Shown piece after piece: positions 5,729 to 12,072 of a stretch of DNA of 12,086 bases. The DNA lies in the NCBI GenBank assembly GCA_023388385.1, contig JAEWGK010000163.1:1-12086 (forward strand), given 5' to 3'. The stretch comes from Actinomycetes bacterium. Lineage in GTDB: Bacteria > Actinomycetota > Actinomycetes > Mycobacteriales > Mycobacteriaceae. The position numbers and the translations under genes are program-made. Positions within the stretch are counted from its first letter, which is position 1. The number at the start of each line of letters is the position of its first letter. The notes under the pieces are model-generated. The model saw only the letters and a program-made list of their open reading frames with translations. It had not been told where the DNA came from and made no database searches.

Positions 5729-6097
5729 GTGCCACCGAAGGTCACCGACACCCGTTCCGCCCAGAACGAGGCCCTGCACAAGGTCGAGGAGCTGACGGCG
5801 GCGGGCGCCCGGAAGATCATCGCCTCCTACGCCGACGACTTCCATGACTGCGTGACCCTCATGTGCATGCTCGGCGTCGAGCCGGAGGGCCTGGACTACA
5901 AGCGCGTCCACGCGGAGTACCTGGAGGAGAACGAGCCGAAGCCGGCGAAGCGCTCCCGGAAGTCCACGAAGAAGGCCGCCAAGAAGTCGGCCAAGAAGAC
6001 CGCGAAGAAGTCCGCGAAGAAGGCGGCCAAGAAGTCCGCCAAGAAGACGACGAAAAAGGCCGCCAAGAAGGCGACGAAGACCGCGAAGAAGGCCTGA
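5729..6097 (+). CDS. Small protein with histone H1-like lysine/alanine-rich tail
   Basis: The 122-residue protein has two halves. Residues 1-70 form a mildly acidic domain (MPPKVTDTRSAQNEALHKVE, ARKIIASYADDFHDCVTLMCML, EPEGLDYKRVHAEYLEE) with predicted helices and two Cys. Residues 71-122 are a basic tail of AKKS/AKKT/AKKA repeats with 24 Lys in 52 residues, like eukaryotic H1 tails, chlamydial Hc proteins and the HupB tail of mycobacteria. Binding to nucleic acid through the tail is a sound inference; the role of the front domain is unknown and it does not resemble HU or Lsr2. By position it matches the small gene between thrE and otsA of C. glutamicum. It starts at GTG with AGGAGG 4 nt upstream and ends 3 nt before otsA, so the two are probably translationally coupled. 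The AAGAAGG inside its last codons can serve as the otsA ribosome site. Confidence 0.85.
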   Translation: MPPKVTDTRSAQNEALHKVEELTAAGARKIIASYADDFHDCVTLMCMLGVEPEGLDYKRVHAEYLEENEPKPAKRSRKSTKKAAKKSAKKTAKKSAKKAAKKSAKKTTKKAAKKATKTAKKA

Positions 6098-6100
6098 CCG

Positions 6101-7624
6101 ATGGACAGCGCCGCGGACAGGTCGGATTTCGTCGTCGTCGCGAACCGGCTCCCTGTGGCGCCGTCGCCGCGCGCCGACGGGGGCGTCGACTGGAAGCCGT
6201 CCCCGGGCGGCCTGGTCACCGCGCTGACGCCGGTGCTCCTGCGCAACAACGGCGCGTGGATCGGCTGGGCGGGCACCATCTCGGACGACCCGACGTCGCC
6301 GGTGCCGCCGGAGACCATCGTCACGGACGACGGCCTGGATCTGCACCCCGTCGCCCTCGACGGCGACGAGTACGAACGGTTCTATGAGGGCTTCTCCAAC
6401 GCCACGCTGTGGCCGCTGCTCCACGGGCTCATCGTGCCGCCGACGTACGACGGCAGCTGGTGGGAGTCCTACCGAGAGGTCAACCGCCGCTACGCGGAGG
6501 CCACCGCCGAGCGCGCCGCCCAGGGCGCGACCGTGTGGGTGCAGGACTATCAGCTCATGCTCGTGCCGGGCATCCTGCGGCAGCTGCGCCCCGACGTCAC
6601 CATCGGCTTCTTCCTGCACATCCCGTTCCCGCCGTCGGAGATCTTCCGCCAGCTGCCGTGGCGCGAGGAGGTCGTGCGCGGCATGCTCGGCTCCGACCTC
6701 ATCGGCTTCCACCTGGCGTCGTGCGCCGACAACTTCCTGTCCCTGTGCCGCCGCATCGGCGGCGAGGCGGGGGCGCACACGGGCCTGCCGGACGAGCTGG
6801 AGGTCTCCGGCGACGCATCCGTTCGCGAGGTCACCGCGCACGTCGTCGCCCCCGACGGGCACCGCGTCGCCGTCGGCGCCTACCCCATCTCCATCGACTC
6901 CGGCTCCGTCATCGAGGGCGCCGCGAAGGCGGATCCCGCCGGCGTCCGCGCGAAACTCGGCGACCCGGCCACGCTGTTCCTCGGCGTCGACCGCCTGGAC
7001 TACACGAAGGGCATCCTGCAGCGTCTCGAGGCGTTCGAGTCCCTGCTGGACTCCGGCGCCCTCGACCCCGACGAGGCCGTCATGGTCCAGGTGGCCACCC
7101 CGTCCCGCGAGCGCGTCGACGACTACCGCCGCCTGCGCGCTCAGGTCGAGCACGTCGTCGGCCGCGTCAACGGGCGCTTCGCCTCGCTGGGCCGGCCCGT
7201 CATCCACTACATCCACCGGCCCATCCCGTTCGTCCAGCTGCTGGACCTGTACTCCGCCGCGGACGTCATGCTGGTCACGGCGCTTCGCGACGGCATGAAC
7301 CTCGTGTGCAAGGAGTACGTCGCGTGCCACGCCGACGGCTCCGGCGCCCTGGTCCTGTCCGAGTTCGCCGGCGCCGCGACGGAGCTCGACGGCGCGTGGA
7401 TGTGCAACCCCTTCGACCAGGAGTCCATCAAGCGTGCGATGGTGCAGGCCGCCCGCGCCGCCACGTCGGGCGCCGGCCTCGACCGGATGCTGGCCATGCA
7501 CGCCCAGGTCCGCGATCACGACGTCGACCTGTGGGCGGGCAGTTTCCTCGATTCCCTGCGCGACGTCGCTGGCGCCGCGGACGGGGAGGGCGTCGCGGAC
7601 GTCGCCCGCGGGGAGGGCGCGTGA
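6101..7624 (+). CDS. otsA: Trehalose-6-phosphate synthase OtsA
   Basis: OtsA, a GT20 retaining glycosyltransferase, joins UDP-glucose (or ADP/GDP-glucose in actinobacteria) to glucose 6-phosphate, giving trehalose 6-phosphate. The 507-residue length is normal. Motifs in order: FVVVANRLPV (10-19), GGLVTAL (36-42), VQDYQLMLVPG, FFLHIPFPPSEIF, VDRLDYTKGI (296-305, donor-site Arg and Lys), then RDGMNLVCKEYVAC with Asp397 and Glu405, and LSEFAGAATEL. All catalytic landmarks look intact. The ATG at 6101 lies 3 nt after the previous stop, with AAGAAGG 8 nt upstream inside that gene. The TGA stop overlaps the GTG of the next gene. Trehalose is both osmoprotectant and mycolate carrier in this group, so OtsA supports envelope synthesis. 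The phosphatase otsB is downstream but in a separate transcript. Confidence 0.97.
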   Translation: MDSAADRSDFVVVANRLPVAPSPRADGGVDWKPSPGGLVTALTPVLLRNNGAWIGWAGTISDDPTSPVPPETIVTDDGLDLHPVALDGDEYERFYEGFSNATLWPLLHGLIVPPTYDGSWWESYREVNRRYAEATAERAAQGATVWVQDYQLMLVPGILRQLRPDVTIGFFLHIPFPPSEIFRQLPWREEVVRGMLGSDLIGFHLASCADNFLSLCRRIGGEAGAHTGLPDELEVSGDASVREVTAHVVAPDGHRVAVGAYPISIDSGSVIEGAAKADPAGVRAKLGDPATLFLGVDRLDYTKGILQRLEAFESLLDSGALDPDEAVMVQVATPSRERVDDYRRLRAQVEHVVGRVNGRFASLGRPVIHYIHRPIPFVQLLDLYSAADVMLVTALRDGMNLVCKEYVACHADGSGALVLSEFAGAATELDGAWMCNPFDQESIKRAMVQAARAATSGAGLDRMLAMHAQVRDHDVDLWAGSFLDSLRDVAGAADGEGVADVARGEGA

Positions 7625-8127
7625 TCGGCGGCCGCGGCGCCAGCTCCCTCCGCCGCGCCAGATCGCTCCGCCGCGTCGCCGCCACCGCCCTGGCTGCGGC
7701 CTCGGTGCTGACGGCGACGGCGTGCTCCTCCGCCGACGACCGCATCGTCGACCGGACGTGGCAGGTCACCGGCGTCTTCGATGACCCTGCCCTGCCGACC
7801 GCGCCAGTCGAGGACCAGGTCCCGCCCATCATCGTCTTCGGCGCGAACGGTTACACCGGCTCCTCCGCCTGCGGCGAGTACCGGGGCGACGTGGACTGGC
7901 TCGGAGACGGCATCGTCCGACTCGGCGAGCCCCGGCCCCTGCGGCAGCGCGACTGCCCCACCCCCGCCGCGGAGTACGACCGTCGCCTCGCGGCCATCCT
8001 GCCCGGGGACCAGCGCATCGCGGTCGACGGCGACGGCCTGCGCTCCTCGCGCGTCGAGGATCACCCGGCCGGCACCGCCGCTCGCGGCTTCGCTGCCGTG
8101 CAGGTCGGCGCGACGGCGGACCGGTAG
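7621..8127 (+). CDS. Putative lipoprotein with META/HslJ-like domain
   Basis: The 168-residue protein has a signal peptide with several Arg (RRARSLRR) and a hydrophobic core (VAATALAAASVLTATA) ending at Cys35, so lipidation is likely, though Ala at -3 makes the lipobox imperfect. The mature part, DRTWQVTGVFDD...IIVFGANGYTGSSACGEYRG...LRQRDCP, resembles META domains: a leading W, an F..NG..G...C..Y.G turn and a later C-P. Function is unknown; such domains are often surface lipoproteins or stress-related. The GTG start at 7621 overlaps the otsA stop (GTGA), with GGGGAGGG just upstream, so it is translated with otsA. A small gene between otsA and otsB also occurs in C. glutamicum. Its stop faces that of the flavin reductase gene across 7 nt. 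Confidence 0.8.
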   Translation: MIGGRGASSLRRARSLRRVAATALAAASVLTATACSSADDRIVDRTWQVTGVFDDPALPTAPVEDQVPPIIVFGANGYTGSSACGEYRGDVDWLGDGIVRLGEPRPLRQRDCPTPAAEYDRRLAAILPGDQRIAVDGDGLRSSRVEDHPAGTAARGFAAVQVGATADR

Positions 8128-8137
8128 CGCGCCGCTA
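8125..8137. repeat. Small inverted repeat containing both convergent stop codons
   Basis: TAGCG (8125-8129), CGC, CGCTA (8133-8137) is a perfect 5-bp inverted repeat. Its ends are the TAG stop of the lipoprotein gene and, on the other strand, the TAG stop of the flavin reductase gene. It may contribute to bidirectional 3'-end formation but is too short to call a terminator. Confidence 0.35.
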
Positions 8138-8758
8138 GACGGAGGGGCGCTGCCGCCAGCGCTCTGCCTCCGGCGCGTCATCGCCGGGCGCGACGACGCG
8201 GGCGTAGCCGCCGCGGTGGTAGATGAGGGGGCTGGCGTCGGCGCGGTGGCCGATGCCGGAGATGCGGCCGACGACGATGTGGTGGTCGCCGCCGGGATGG
8301 ACGGCCTCGACGGTGCAGTCGATCCAGATGGCAGCGCCGTGGAGCACCGGATTGCCCAGCGGGGATTCGGCCCACGTGCCGTGGGCGAACTTGTCGGCGC
8401 CGCGGCGGCCGAAGGCGGCCGAGACGTCCTGCTGCGCCTCCGCGAGGACGTTGACGGCGAAGCGGCCCGTCGCCTCGATGCGCGGCCACGTCAGCGAGGC
8501 GCGCATGACCGTGAACACGACCAGAGGCGGGTCGAGGCTGAGCGAGGAGAAGGACTGGCAGGCGAAGCCGGCCGGCCCCTCCTCGTCGGACGTGGCGATG
8601 ACGGTCACGCCGGTGGCGAACTCGCCGAGGGCGCGGCGGATGGACATCTCGTCCAGCGGCGTCAGCGCCTGCGGCAGGGCGGCGGGCCCGGACGCCGCGT
8701 GGCCGTCTGCGTCGGCGGCGGGGGCGTCGGGATCGGGCGTGCCGGAGGAGAACGTCAT
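8135..8758 (-). CDS. Flavin reductase-like FMN-binding protein (DIM6/NTAB family)
   Basis: Proteins of this family bind FMN or FAD and often act as the NAD(P)H:flavin reductase partner of two-component monooxygenases. The 207-residue protein has a 38-residue low-complexity N-terminus, then MSIRRALGEFATGVTVIATSDEE, AGFACQSFSSLSLDPPLVVF (64-82, flavin-contact region), a Trp-Pro-containing segment, FAVNVLAEAQQDVSAAF and KFAHGTW. Near the C-terminus come HHIVVGRI and SPLIYHRGGYA, which typify the split-barrel fold. Partner and electron acceptor cannot be read from the context. The ATG at 8758 has TAGCCT 7 nt upstream and no ribosome site, which suggests a leaderless mRNA. Met39 is an alternative start that would remove the unconserved-looking leader. 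The gene is divergent from otsB and convergent with the lipoprotein gene. Confidence 0.9.
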   Translation of the reverse strand: MTFSSGTPDPDAPAADADGHAASGPAALPQALTPLDEMSIRRALGEFATGVTVIATSDEEGPAGFACQSFSSLSLDPPLVVFTVMRASLTWPRIEATGRFAVNVLAEAQQDVSAAFGRRGADKFAHGTWAESPLGNPVLHGAAIWIDCTVEAVHPGGDHHIVVGRISGIGHRADASPLIYHRGGYARVVAPGDDAPEAERWRQRPSV

Positions 8759-8765
8759 GCGCACA

Positions 8766-8771
8766 AGGCTA
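8766..8771 (-). promoter_or_regulatory. -10 element TAGCCT, leaderless promoter of the flavin reductase gene
   Basis: TAGCCT ends 7 nt before ATG 8758, so the transcript would begin at the start codon. A small stem-loop (GCCCC/GGGGC, 8775-8789) lies just upstream in the divergent promoter region. Confidence 0.55.
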
Positions 8772-8827
8772 TCCGCCCCTTTTCGGGGCCGTCCACCGCC
8801 CCCGGCCCCGGCGGGCGGGCCCGCGCG

Positions 8828-8833
8828 TACGCT
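8828..8833 (+). promoter_or_regulatory. -10 element TACGCT, leaderless promoter of otsB
   Basis: TACGCT ends 7 nt before GTG 8841. The purine run GGGGAGG fills those 7 nt and touches the start codon, which is too close for a ribosome site, so leaderless translation is preferred. This gives otsB its own promoter, apart from otsA. Confidence 0.55.
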
Positions 8834-8840
8834 GGGGAGG

Positions 8841-9626
8841 GTGAACGACGAAGCCGCCTCCGCCCTCCACGCCGCGATCGAGCGCGTCGCCGCCGCGCCG
8901 AACCTCCTGGTCGCCCTCGACTTCGACGGGACGCTCGCGGACCTCCAGGACGATCCGATGGCGGTGCGGCCGCGCCCGGGCAACCGGGAGCTCGTCGAGG
9001 CGCTCGCGGACCTCGACGGCGTCACCGTCGTGTTGTTGTCCGGCCGCCAGCTCAAGGACCTGCGGTACCTGTCCGGCATGAAGCCGACCGTGCGGCTGGT
9101 CGGCAGCCACGGTGCCGAGCCCGACGACGGCCTGTCGCTGTCCTCGGCGGAGTCCGCGCTGCTGGAGGCGCTGGACGTCCGCCTGCGCGAGGTGCTGGAC
9201 CAGCCCGGCGCGGACGACGCCTGGGTGGAGAACAAGCCCGGTGCCCGCGTCCTCCACGTCCGGCTGGTGGCGGACCACGTCCAGCGTCGGCGCATCCTCG
9301 ACTATGCCCGCACGATGGCGCGGCCGGTGCCGGGCCTCCACGTCACCGACGGCAAGGACATCCTGGAGATCGCCGTCCACGACGTGACGAAGGGCAGCTA
9401 CCTCGACGCCGCGCGACGCGACGCGGGCGCCGACGCCGTCGTCTTCGTCGGCGACGACGTCACGGACGAGACCGCCCTGCGCGTCCTCACGCCCGGCGAT
9501 CTGGGCGTGAAGGTCGGCCAGCCCGACGTCGAGCACTCCGCCGCGGGCCATTTCGTCCCCGACACCGCGGCCGTCACGGTGCTGCTGCGCGACCTGCTCA
9601 ACGCGCGCCTGGCGGCGGAGAAATAG
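8841..9626 (+). CDS. otsB: Trehalose-6-phosphate phosphatase OtsB
   Basis: OtsB removes phosphate from trehalose 6-phosphate made by OtsA, releasing trehalose in the cytoplasm. The 261-residue protein is a HAD-fold phosphatase of normal length. Motif I is VALDFDGTLADL, with nucleophile Asp27 and acid/base Asp29. Motif II is VVLLSGRQL. The cap-domain segments GSHGAE and VENKPGARVLHVR carry substrate-binding residues, and motif III/IV is VFVGDDVTDETAL (about 202-213), binding Mg2+. All catalytic positions are intact. The GTG start at 8841 agrees with a leaderless promoter; frames reaching further upstream overlap the divergent flavin reductase gene. It converges on the LacI-type gene over a 71-nt gap containing overlapping CCGCGG and GGCC palindromes that could form 3' hairpins but have no T-run. 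Confidence 0.96.
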   Translation: MNDEAASALHAAIERVAAAPNLLVALDFDGTLADLQDDPMAVRPRPGNRELVEALADLDGVTVVLLSGRQLKDLRYLSGMKPTVRLVGSHGAEPDDGLSLSSAESALLEALDVRLREVLDQPGADDAWVENKPGARVLHVRLVADHVQRRRILDYARTMARPVPGLHVTDGKDILEIAVHDVTKGSYLDAARRDAGADAVVFVGDDVTDETALRVLTPGDLGVKVGQPDVEHSAAGHFVPDTAAVTVLLRDLLNARLAAEK

Positions 9627-9697
9627 GCGGACGGGCCGCGCGGACCGCGGGCCGCGGCTGCGGGGGACGTCGTCACGCACGGTCCCGGCAGCGGCCA

Positions 9698-10804
9698 CTA
9701 CCTCTCCCGCGGCGGCGCGGTGGTGCGGCCCGGGGCGAACTCCGTCTCCAGGATGGTGCGCGCGGGCTCGCCGGCGACGAGCACGCGGCCGACGGTCTCG
9801 CCCTTGAGGCGGTTCGGCTGGACGACGGTGGCGACGCCGGACAGGCGCGCGACCTCGATGCCGTCAAAGCCCGTCACCGACAGATCCTCCGGCACGCGGA
9901 TGCCGTGGTCCGCGCAGTAGTGCAGGACCCCGAGCGCCTGCGTGTCCGTCGTGCACGCCACCGCGGTCAGGCCCGGGTGGGACTCGAGCAGCTCGCGGGC
10001 GGCATCGTAGTTCGTGGCACGGTTGTTGAGGTGCCTGCCGACGACGGGGACCTGGTCGGCGGGGATGCCGGCGTCGGCAAGCTCCTCGAGGATCCCCTCG
10101 ACGCGGCCGCGTTGGACGTGGTGGTGGGCGTCGGCGAGATCCTCCGCCGTCACCGGGCCGTCGACCTGGCCGCGCGCCAGGCGGACCGACAGCACGCCGA
10201 TGCGGCGGTGGCCGAGGTCCAGCAGGTGCCGGATGGCGGGCTTCACGGCCTCGCGGTCGTCGATGCCGACGAACGGCACGCCCTCGACGTCCGAGGGTTG
10301 GTCGCAGATGACCGCGGGTATGCCGCGCTCGCGAATGACGCCCAGGTACGGGTCGTCGTCCGCGACGGAGTAGACGACCATGCCGTCGACCGCGGCGCCG
10401 CGGATGAGATCCGCTCCCCCGTCGTCGACGGTGGACGACGACGCCGGGATGATCATCAGGGAGGTGCCCAGCTCCGCGCAGACGTCGGCGAGGCCCGCGA
10501 GGAAGTCGACGGACGCGGGGTCCTCGAAGGCGAACGTCAGCTCCTCCGTGAACAGGACGCCGAGCGCACCGGCGCGGCGTGTGCGCAGGTTGCGCGCCAT
10601 CGGGTCGGGGCCCGGGTAGCCCTGGCGGCGGGCGACGGCGAGGATGTGCTCGCGCAGCTCCGCCGACAGCTGATCCGGGCGGTTGTAGGCGTTGGAGACG
10701 GTGGTGCGGGAGACCCCGACCTCCGCGGCGATGGATGCCAGGGTCCCCCGCCGGCGGCGCAGGTACGCCGGAGTGCCGGTCTCGTCGTTCACGGGGGGAT
10801 TCAT
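9698..10804 (-). CDS. ipsA: LacI-family transcriptional regulator, probable IpsA orthologue
   Basis: The 368-residue protein has an N-terminal LacI helix-turn-helix (TLASIAAEVGVSRTTVSNAYNRP, about 21-43), a hinge helix, and a periplasmic-binding-protein-like effector domain with GALGVLFTEE, DGMVVYSVADDD, VGIDDREA and TGFDGIEVARLSGVATVVQ. The position between otsB and the zinc lipoprotein gene matches C. glutamicum cg2910 (IpsA), a regulator that responds to myo-inositol and is needed for inositol-derived lipid formation; this name rests on family and neighbourhood, not on an alignment. The ATG at 10804 has TAAATT exactly 7 nt upstream, suggesting leaderless translation; the adjacent GTG at 10807 is an alternative that adds one residue. 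The gene is divergent from the zinc gene, so the 128-nt gap may hold sites for both this regulator and Zur. Confidence 0.88.
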   Translation of the reverse strand: MNPPVNDETGTPAYLRRRRGTLASIAAEVGVSRTTVSNAYNRPDQLSAELREHILAVARRQGYPGPDPMARNLRTRRAGALGVLFTEELTFAFEDPASVDFLAGLADVCAELGTSLMIIPASSSTVDDGGADLIRGAAVDGMVVYSVADDDPYLGVIRERGIPAVICDQPSDVEGVPFVGIDDREAVKPAIRHLLDLGHRRIGVLSVRLARGQVDGPVTAEDLADAHHHVQRGRVEGILEELADAGIPADQVPVVGRHLNNRATNYDAARELLESHPGLTAVACTTDTQALGVLHYCADHGIRVPEDLSVTGFDGIEVARLSGVATVVQPNRLKGETVGRVLVAGEPARTILETEFAPGRTTAPPRER

Positions 10805-10811
10805 CACCCCG

Positions 10812-10817
10812 AATTTA
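10812..10817 (-). promoter_or_regulatory. -10 element TAAATT, leaderless promoter of the LacI-type gene
   Basis: TAAATT on the minus strand is separated from ATG 10804 by the 7 nt CGGGGTG. It is the most AT-rich -10 in the window and favours ATG 10804 over GTG 10807, which would be only 4 nt away. Confidence 0.6.
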
Positions 10818-10869
10818 GTGGATGCGCCCGTCTCGCGGGCGGGGAGGGGCTGGTCCAGCGATCTGCGCG

Positions 10870-10886
10870 GCGTTGCGCATCAACGC
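10870..10886. promoter_or_regulatory. 17-bp inverted repeat, candidate operator
   Basis: GCGTTG (10870-10875), CGCAT, CAACGC (10881-10886) is a perfect 6-bp inverted repeat about 66 bp from the LacI-type start and 47-63 bp from the zinc gene start. It could bind the LacI-type regulator itself or another factor. A second perfect palindrome, AGGCATGCCT, follows at 10891-10900. Confidence 0.4.
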
Positions 10887-10904
10887 ACACAGGCATGCCT
10901 TATC

Positions 10905-10919
10905 TGGAAATGATTTTCA
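10905..10919. promoter_or_regulatory. Zur box upstream of the zinc lipoprotein gene
   Basis: TGGAAATGATTTTCA differs at one position from the perfect palindrome TGAAAAT-G-ATTTTCA, the form typical of actinobacterial Zur operators; the flanking C and G extend the symmetry to 17 bp. It ends 13 nt before ATG 10933, in an otherwise GC-rich gap. The orthologous gene in C. glutamicum belongs to the Zur regulon, so zinc repression is expected. Confidence 0.75.
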
Positions 10920-10928
10920 GAAGGGCGG

Positions 10929-10934
10929 TAGCAT
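10929..10934 (+). promoter_or_regulatory. -10-like TAGCAT overlapping the start of the zinc lipoprotein gene
   Basis: TAGCAT overlaps ATG 10933 and is 7 nt before the in-frame ATG 10942. If it is the real -10, the Zur box covers the -35 and spacer region and translation starts leaderless at 10942. If not, the promoter lies further upstream and ATG 10933 is used with AGAAGGG (10919-10925). Confidence 0.4.
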
Positions 10935-12006
10935 GACGCCCATGACCACCACGATCACCCGTTCCACCCTCCGCCGCAGCGCGGCCCTGCTCGCCGCCGC
11001 CGGCCTGGCCGCGGCCCTCGGCGCCTGCTCCTCCGACGATCAGGCCACCGACGCCTCCTCCGGGGCGGAGGGCGGCTCCGGCGGCGACGCCGCAATCAAG
11101 GTCGTCACCTCCACCAACACCTGGTCGGACGTCGCGAAGGCCGTCGTCGGCGACGCGGACGTCTCCGTCACCCCGATCATCGACTCCAACGAGGCCGACC
11201 CGCACTCCTACGAGCCGTCCGCCCAGGACATGGCGCTCATCGAGCAGGCCGACATCGTCGTCGCCGGCGGCGGCCACTACGACGTGTGGATGACCTCCGC
11301 CGCCCAGGACACCAACGCGGTGATCGTCTCCGCCCTCGCCCCCGACGAGCACGGCCATGACCACGATCACCACCACGGCCACGACCACGATCACGGTCAC
11401 GGCGAGGAGGGCCACGATCACGGTCACGATCACGGCGAGGAGGGCCACGACCACGGCCACGATCACGACCACGACCACGGCGACTCCACGGACATCACGT
11501 CCAACGAGCACGTCTTCTACTCCACCGACGCCATCGCCAAGGTCGGCGACGATCTGGCCAAGGCCATCAACGACAAGGCCGGCGAGAAGCTGGTGAACGC
11601 CGACAAGGTCCACGCCACAATCGACGAGATCACCAAGGCCAAGGAGGAGCTGGGCCACTACCACATCGCCCAGACCCACCCGCTGGCCGACTACATCATC
11701 CAGAACTCCGAGGTCCACGACATCACCCCGGATGGGTTCCGCCTGGCGACGCTGAACGAGCAGGAGCCGTCCGCCTCCGACGTCAACGACATGCTGAAGC
11801 TCATCGAGTCCGGTGACCTGGACATGCTGGTCGATTCCCCGCAGACCACCGACGCCGTCTCCGAGCGCCTGGTGGAGGCCGCCAAGGCCAAGGGCCTGCC
11901 GATCGTCGAGGTCTGGGAGACCCCGGCGAAGGGCGAGTCCTTCTTCGACCTGTACCTCAAGACCATCGAGTCGCTGAAGGCCACCGGCGACGCCGCGACC
12001 GCGTAG
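10933..12006 (+). CDS. Zinc ABC transporter substrate-binding lipoprotein with His-rich loop
   Basis: The protein captures Zn2+ (less likely Mn2+) outside the membrane for an ABC importer of the ZnuA/cluster A-I family. It has 357 residues. The signal peptide, with RSTLRRS and a hydrophobic stretch, ends in lipobox LGAC (Cys32). Then come AIKVVTSTNTWSDVAKAVVG, DPHSYEPSAQD (first ligand His), a His/Asp/Gly loop at about 137-184 with 20 His, NEHVFYST, and HYHIAQTHPLADYII (third ligand). The C-terminal half ends with DMLVDSPQTTD and IVEVWETP. Orthologues in C. glutamicum (cg2911) are followed by ATPase and permease genes; here the window ends 80 nt after the stop. The ATG at 10933 has AGAAGGG 7 nt upstream. 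ATG 10942 is a rival, since TAGCAT stands 7 nt before it as in the leaderless genes; the signal peptide is intact either way. Confidence 0.93.
   Translation: MTPMTTTITRSTLRRSAALLAAAGLAAALGACSSDDQATDASSGAEGGSGGDAAIKVVTSTNTWSDVAKAVVGDADVSVTPIIDSNEADPHSYEPSAQDMALIEQADIVVAGGGHYDVWMTSAAQDTNAVIVSALAPDEHGHDHDHHHGHDHDHGHGEEGHDHGHDHGEEGHDHGHDHDHDHGDSTDITSNEHVFYSTDAIAKVGDDLAKAINDKAGEKLVNADKVHATIDEITKAKEELGHYHIAQTHPLADYIIQNSEVHDITPDGFRLATLNEQEPSASDVNDMLKLIESGDLDMLVDSPQTTDAVSERLVEAAKAKGLPIVEVWETPAKGESFFDLYLKTIESLKATGDAATA
11401..11466 (+). repeat. 33-nt tandem repeat, two copies, in the His-rich loop
   Basis: Two near-identical 33-nt units (11401-11433 and 11434-11466) each encode GEEGHDHGHDH. They lie within a longer HDH/HGH tract (about 11349-11483). 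In-frame units like these can change number by slippage without breaking the gene. Confidence 0.8.
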
Positions 12007-12052
12007 CGTCGACCACGGTCGGGGATCACCGCACCCTCCGCGCGGGCCCCCG
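12007..12052 (+). other. Intergenic start after the zinc lipoprotein gene
   Basis: No gene is visible. CGACC-AC-GGTCG (12010-12021) is a small palindrome with a loop too tight for a good hairpin. The permease/ATPase genes expected from related genomes are not reached. Confidence 0.4.
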
Positions 12053-12072
12053 CCCCCCCCCCCCCCCCCCCC
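12053..12072. repeat. Homopolymer of 20 C
   Basis: Twenty consecutive C are followed by almost pure C/G to the last base. Nothing similar occurs elsewhere in the window; it is either a slippage-prone tract or an artefact at a contig end. Confidence 0.9.

Noticed and set aside
5941..6094. AAGAAG-rich stretch as a DNA satellite or CRISPR-like repeat
   Set aside because: It is the in-frame Lys/Ala tail of the histone-like protein, with irregular units and no spacers.
3678..7519. Very long minus-strand open frames opposite thrE and otsA
   Set aside because: The translations are Arg/Gly/Ala/Asp-rich without domain signatures, and the plus strand encodes unmistakable ThrE and OtsA; these are shadows of biased codon use.
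8775..8789. GCCCC-TTTTC-GGGGC stem-loop as a terminator
   Set aside because: It lies between two divergent promoters, and its T residues are in the loop, not after the stem.
9627..9697. Intrinsic terminator between otsB and the LacI-type gene
   Set aside because: Several overlapping CCGCGG/GGCC palindromes exist, but no single clear stem and no T-run on either strand.
7781..10936. Plus-strand open frame of more than 1000 codons
   Set aside because: It runs antisense through the flavin reductase and LacI-type genes and in other frames over the lipoprotein gene and otsB, all with clear family motifs; long antisense frames are expected at this GC content.
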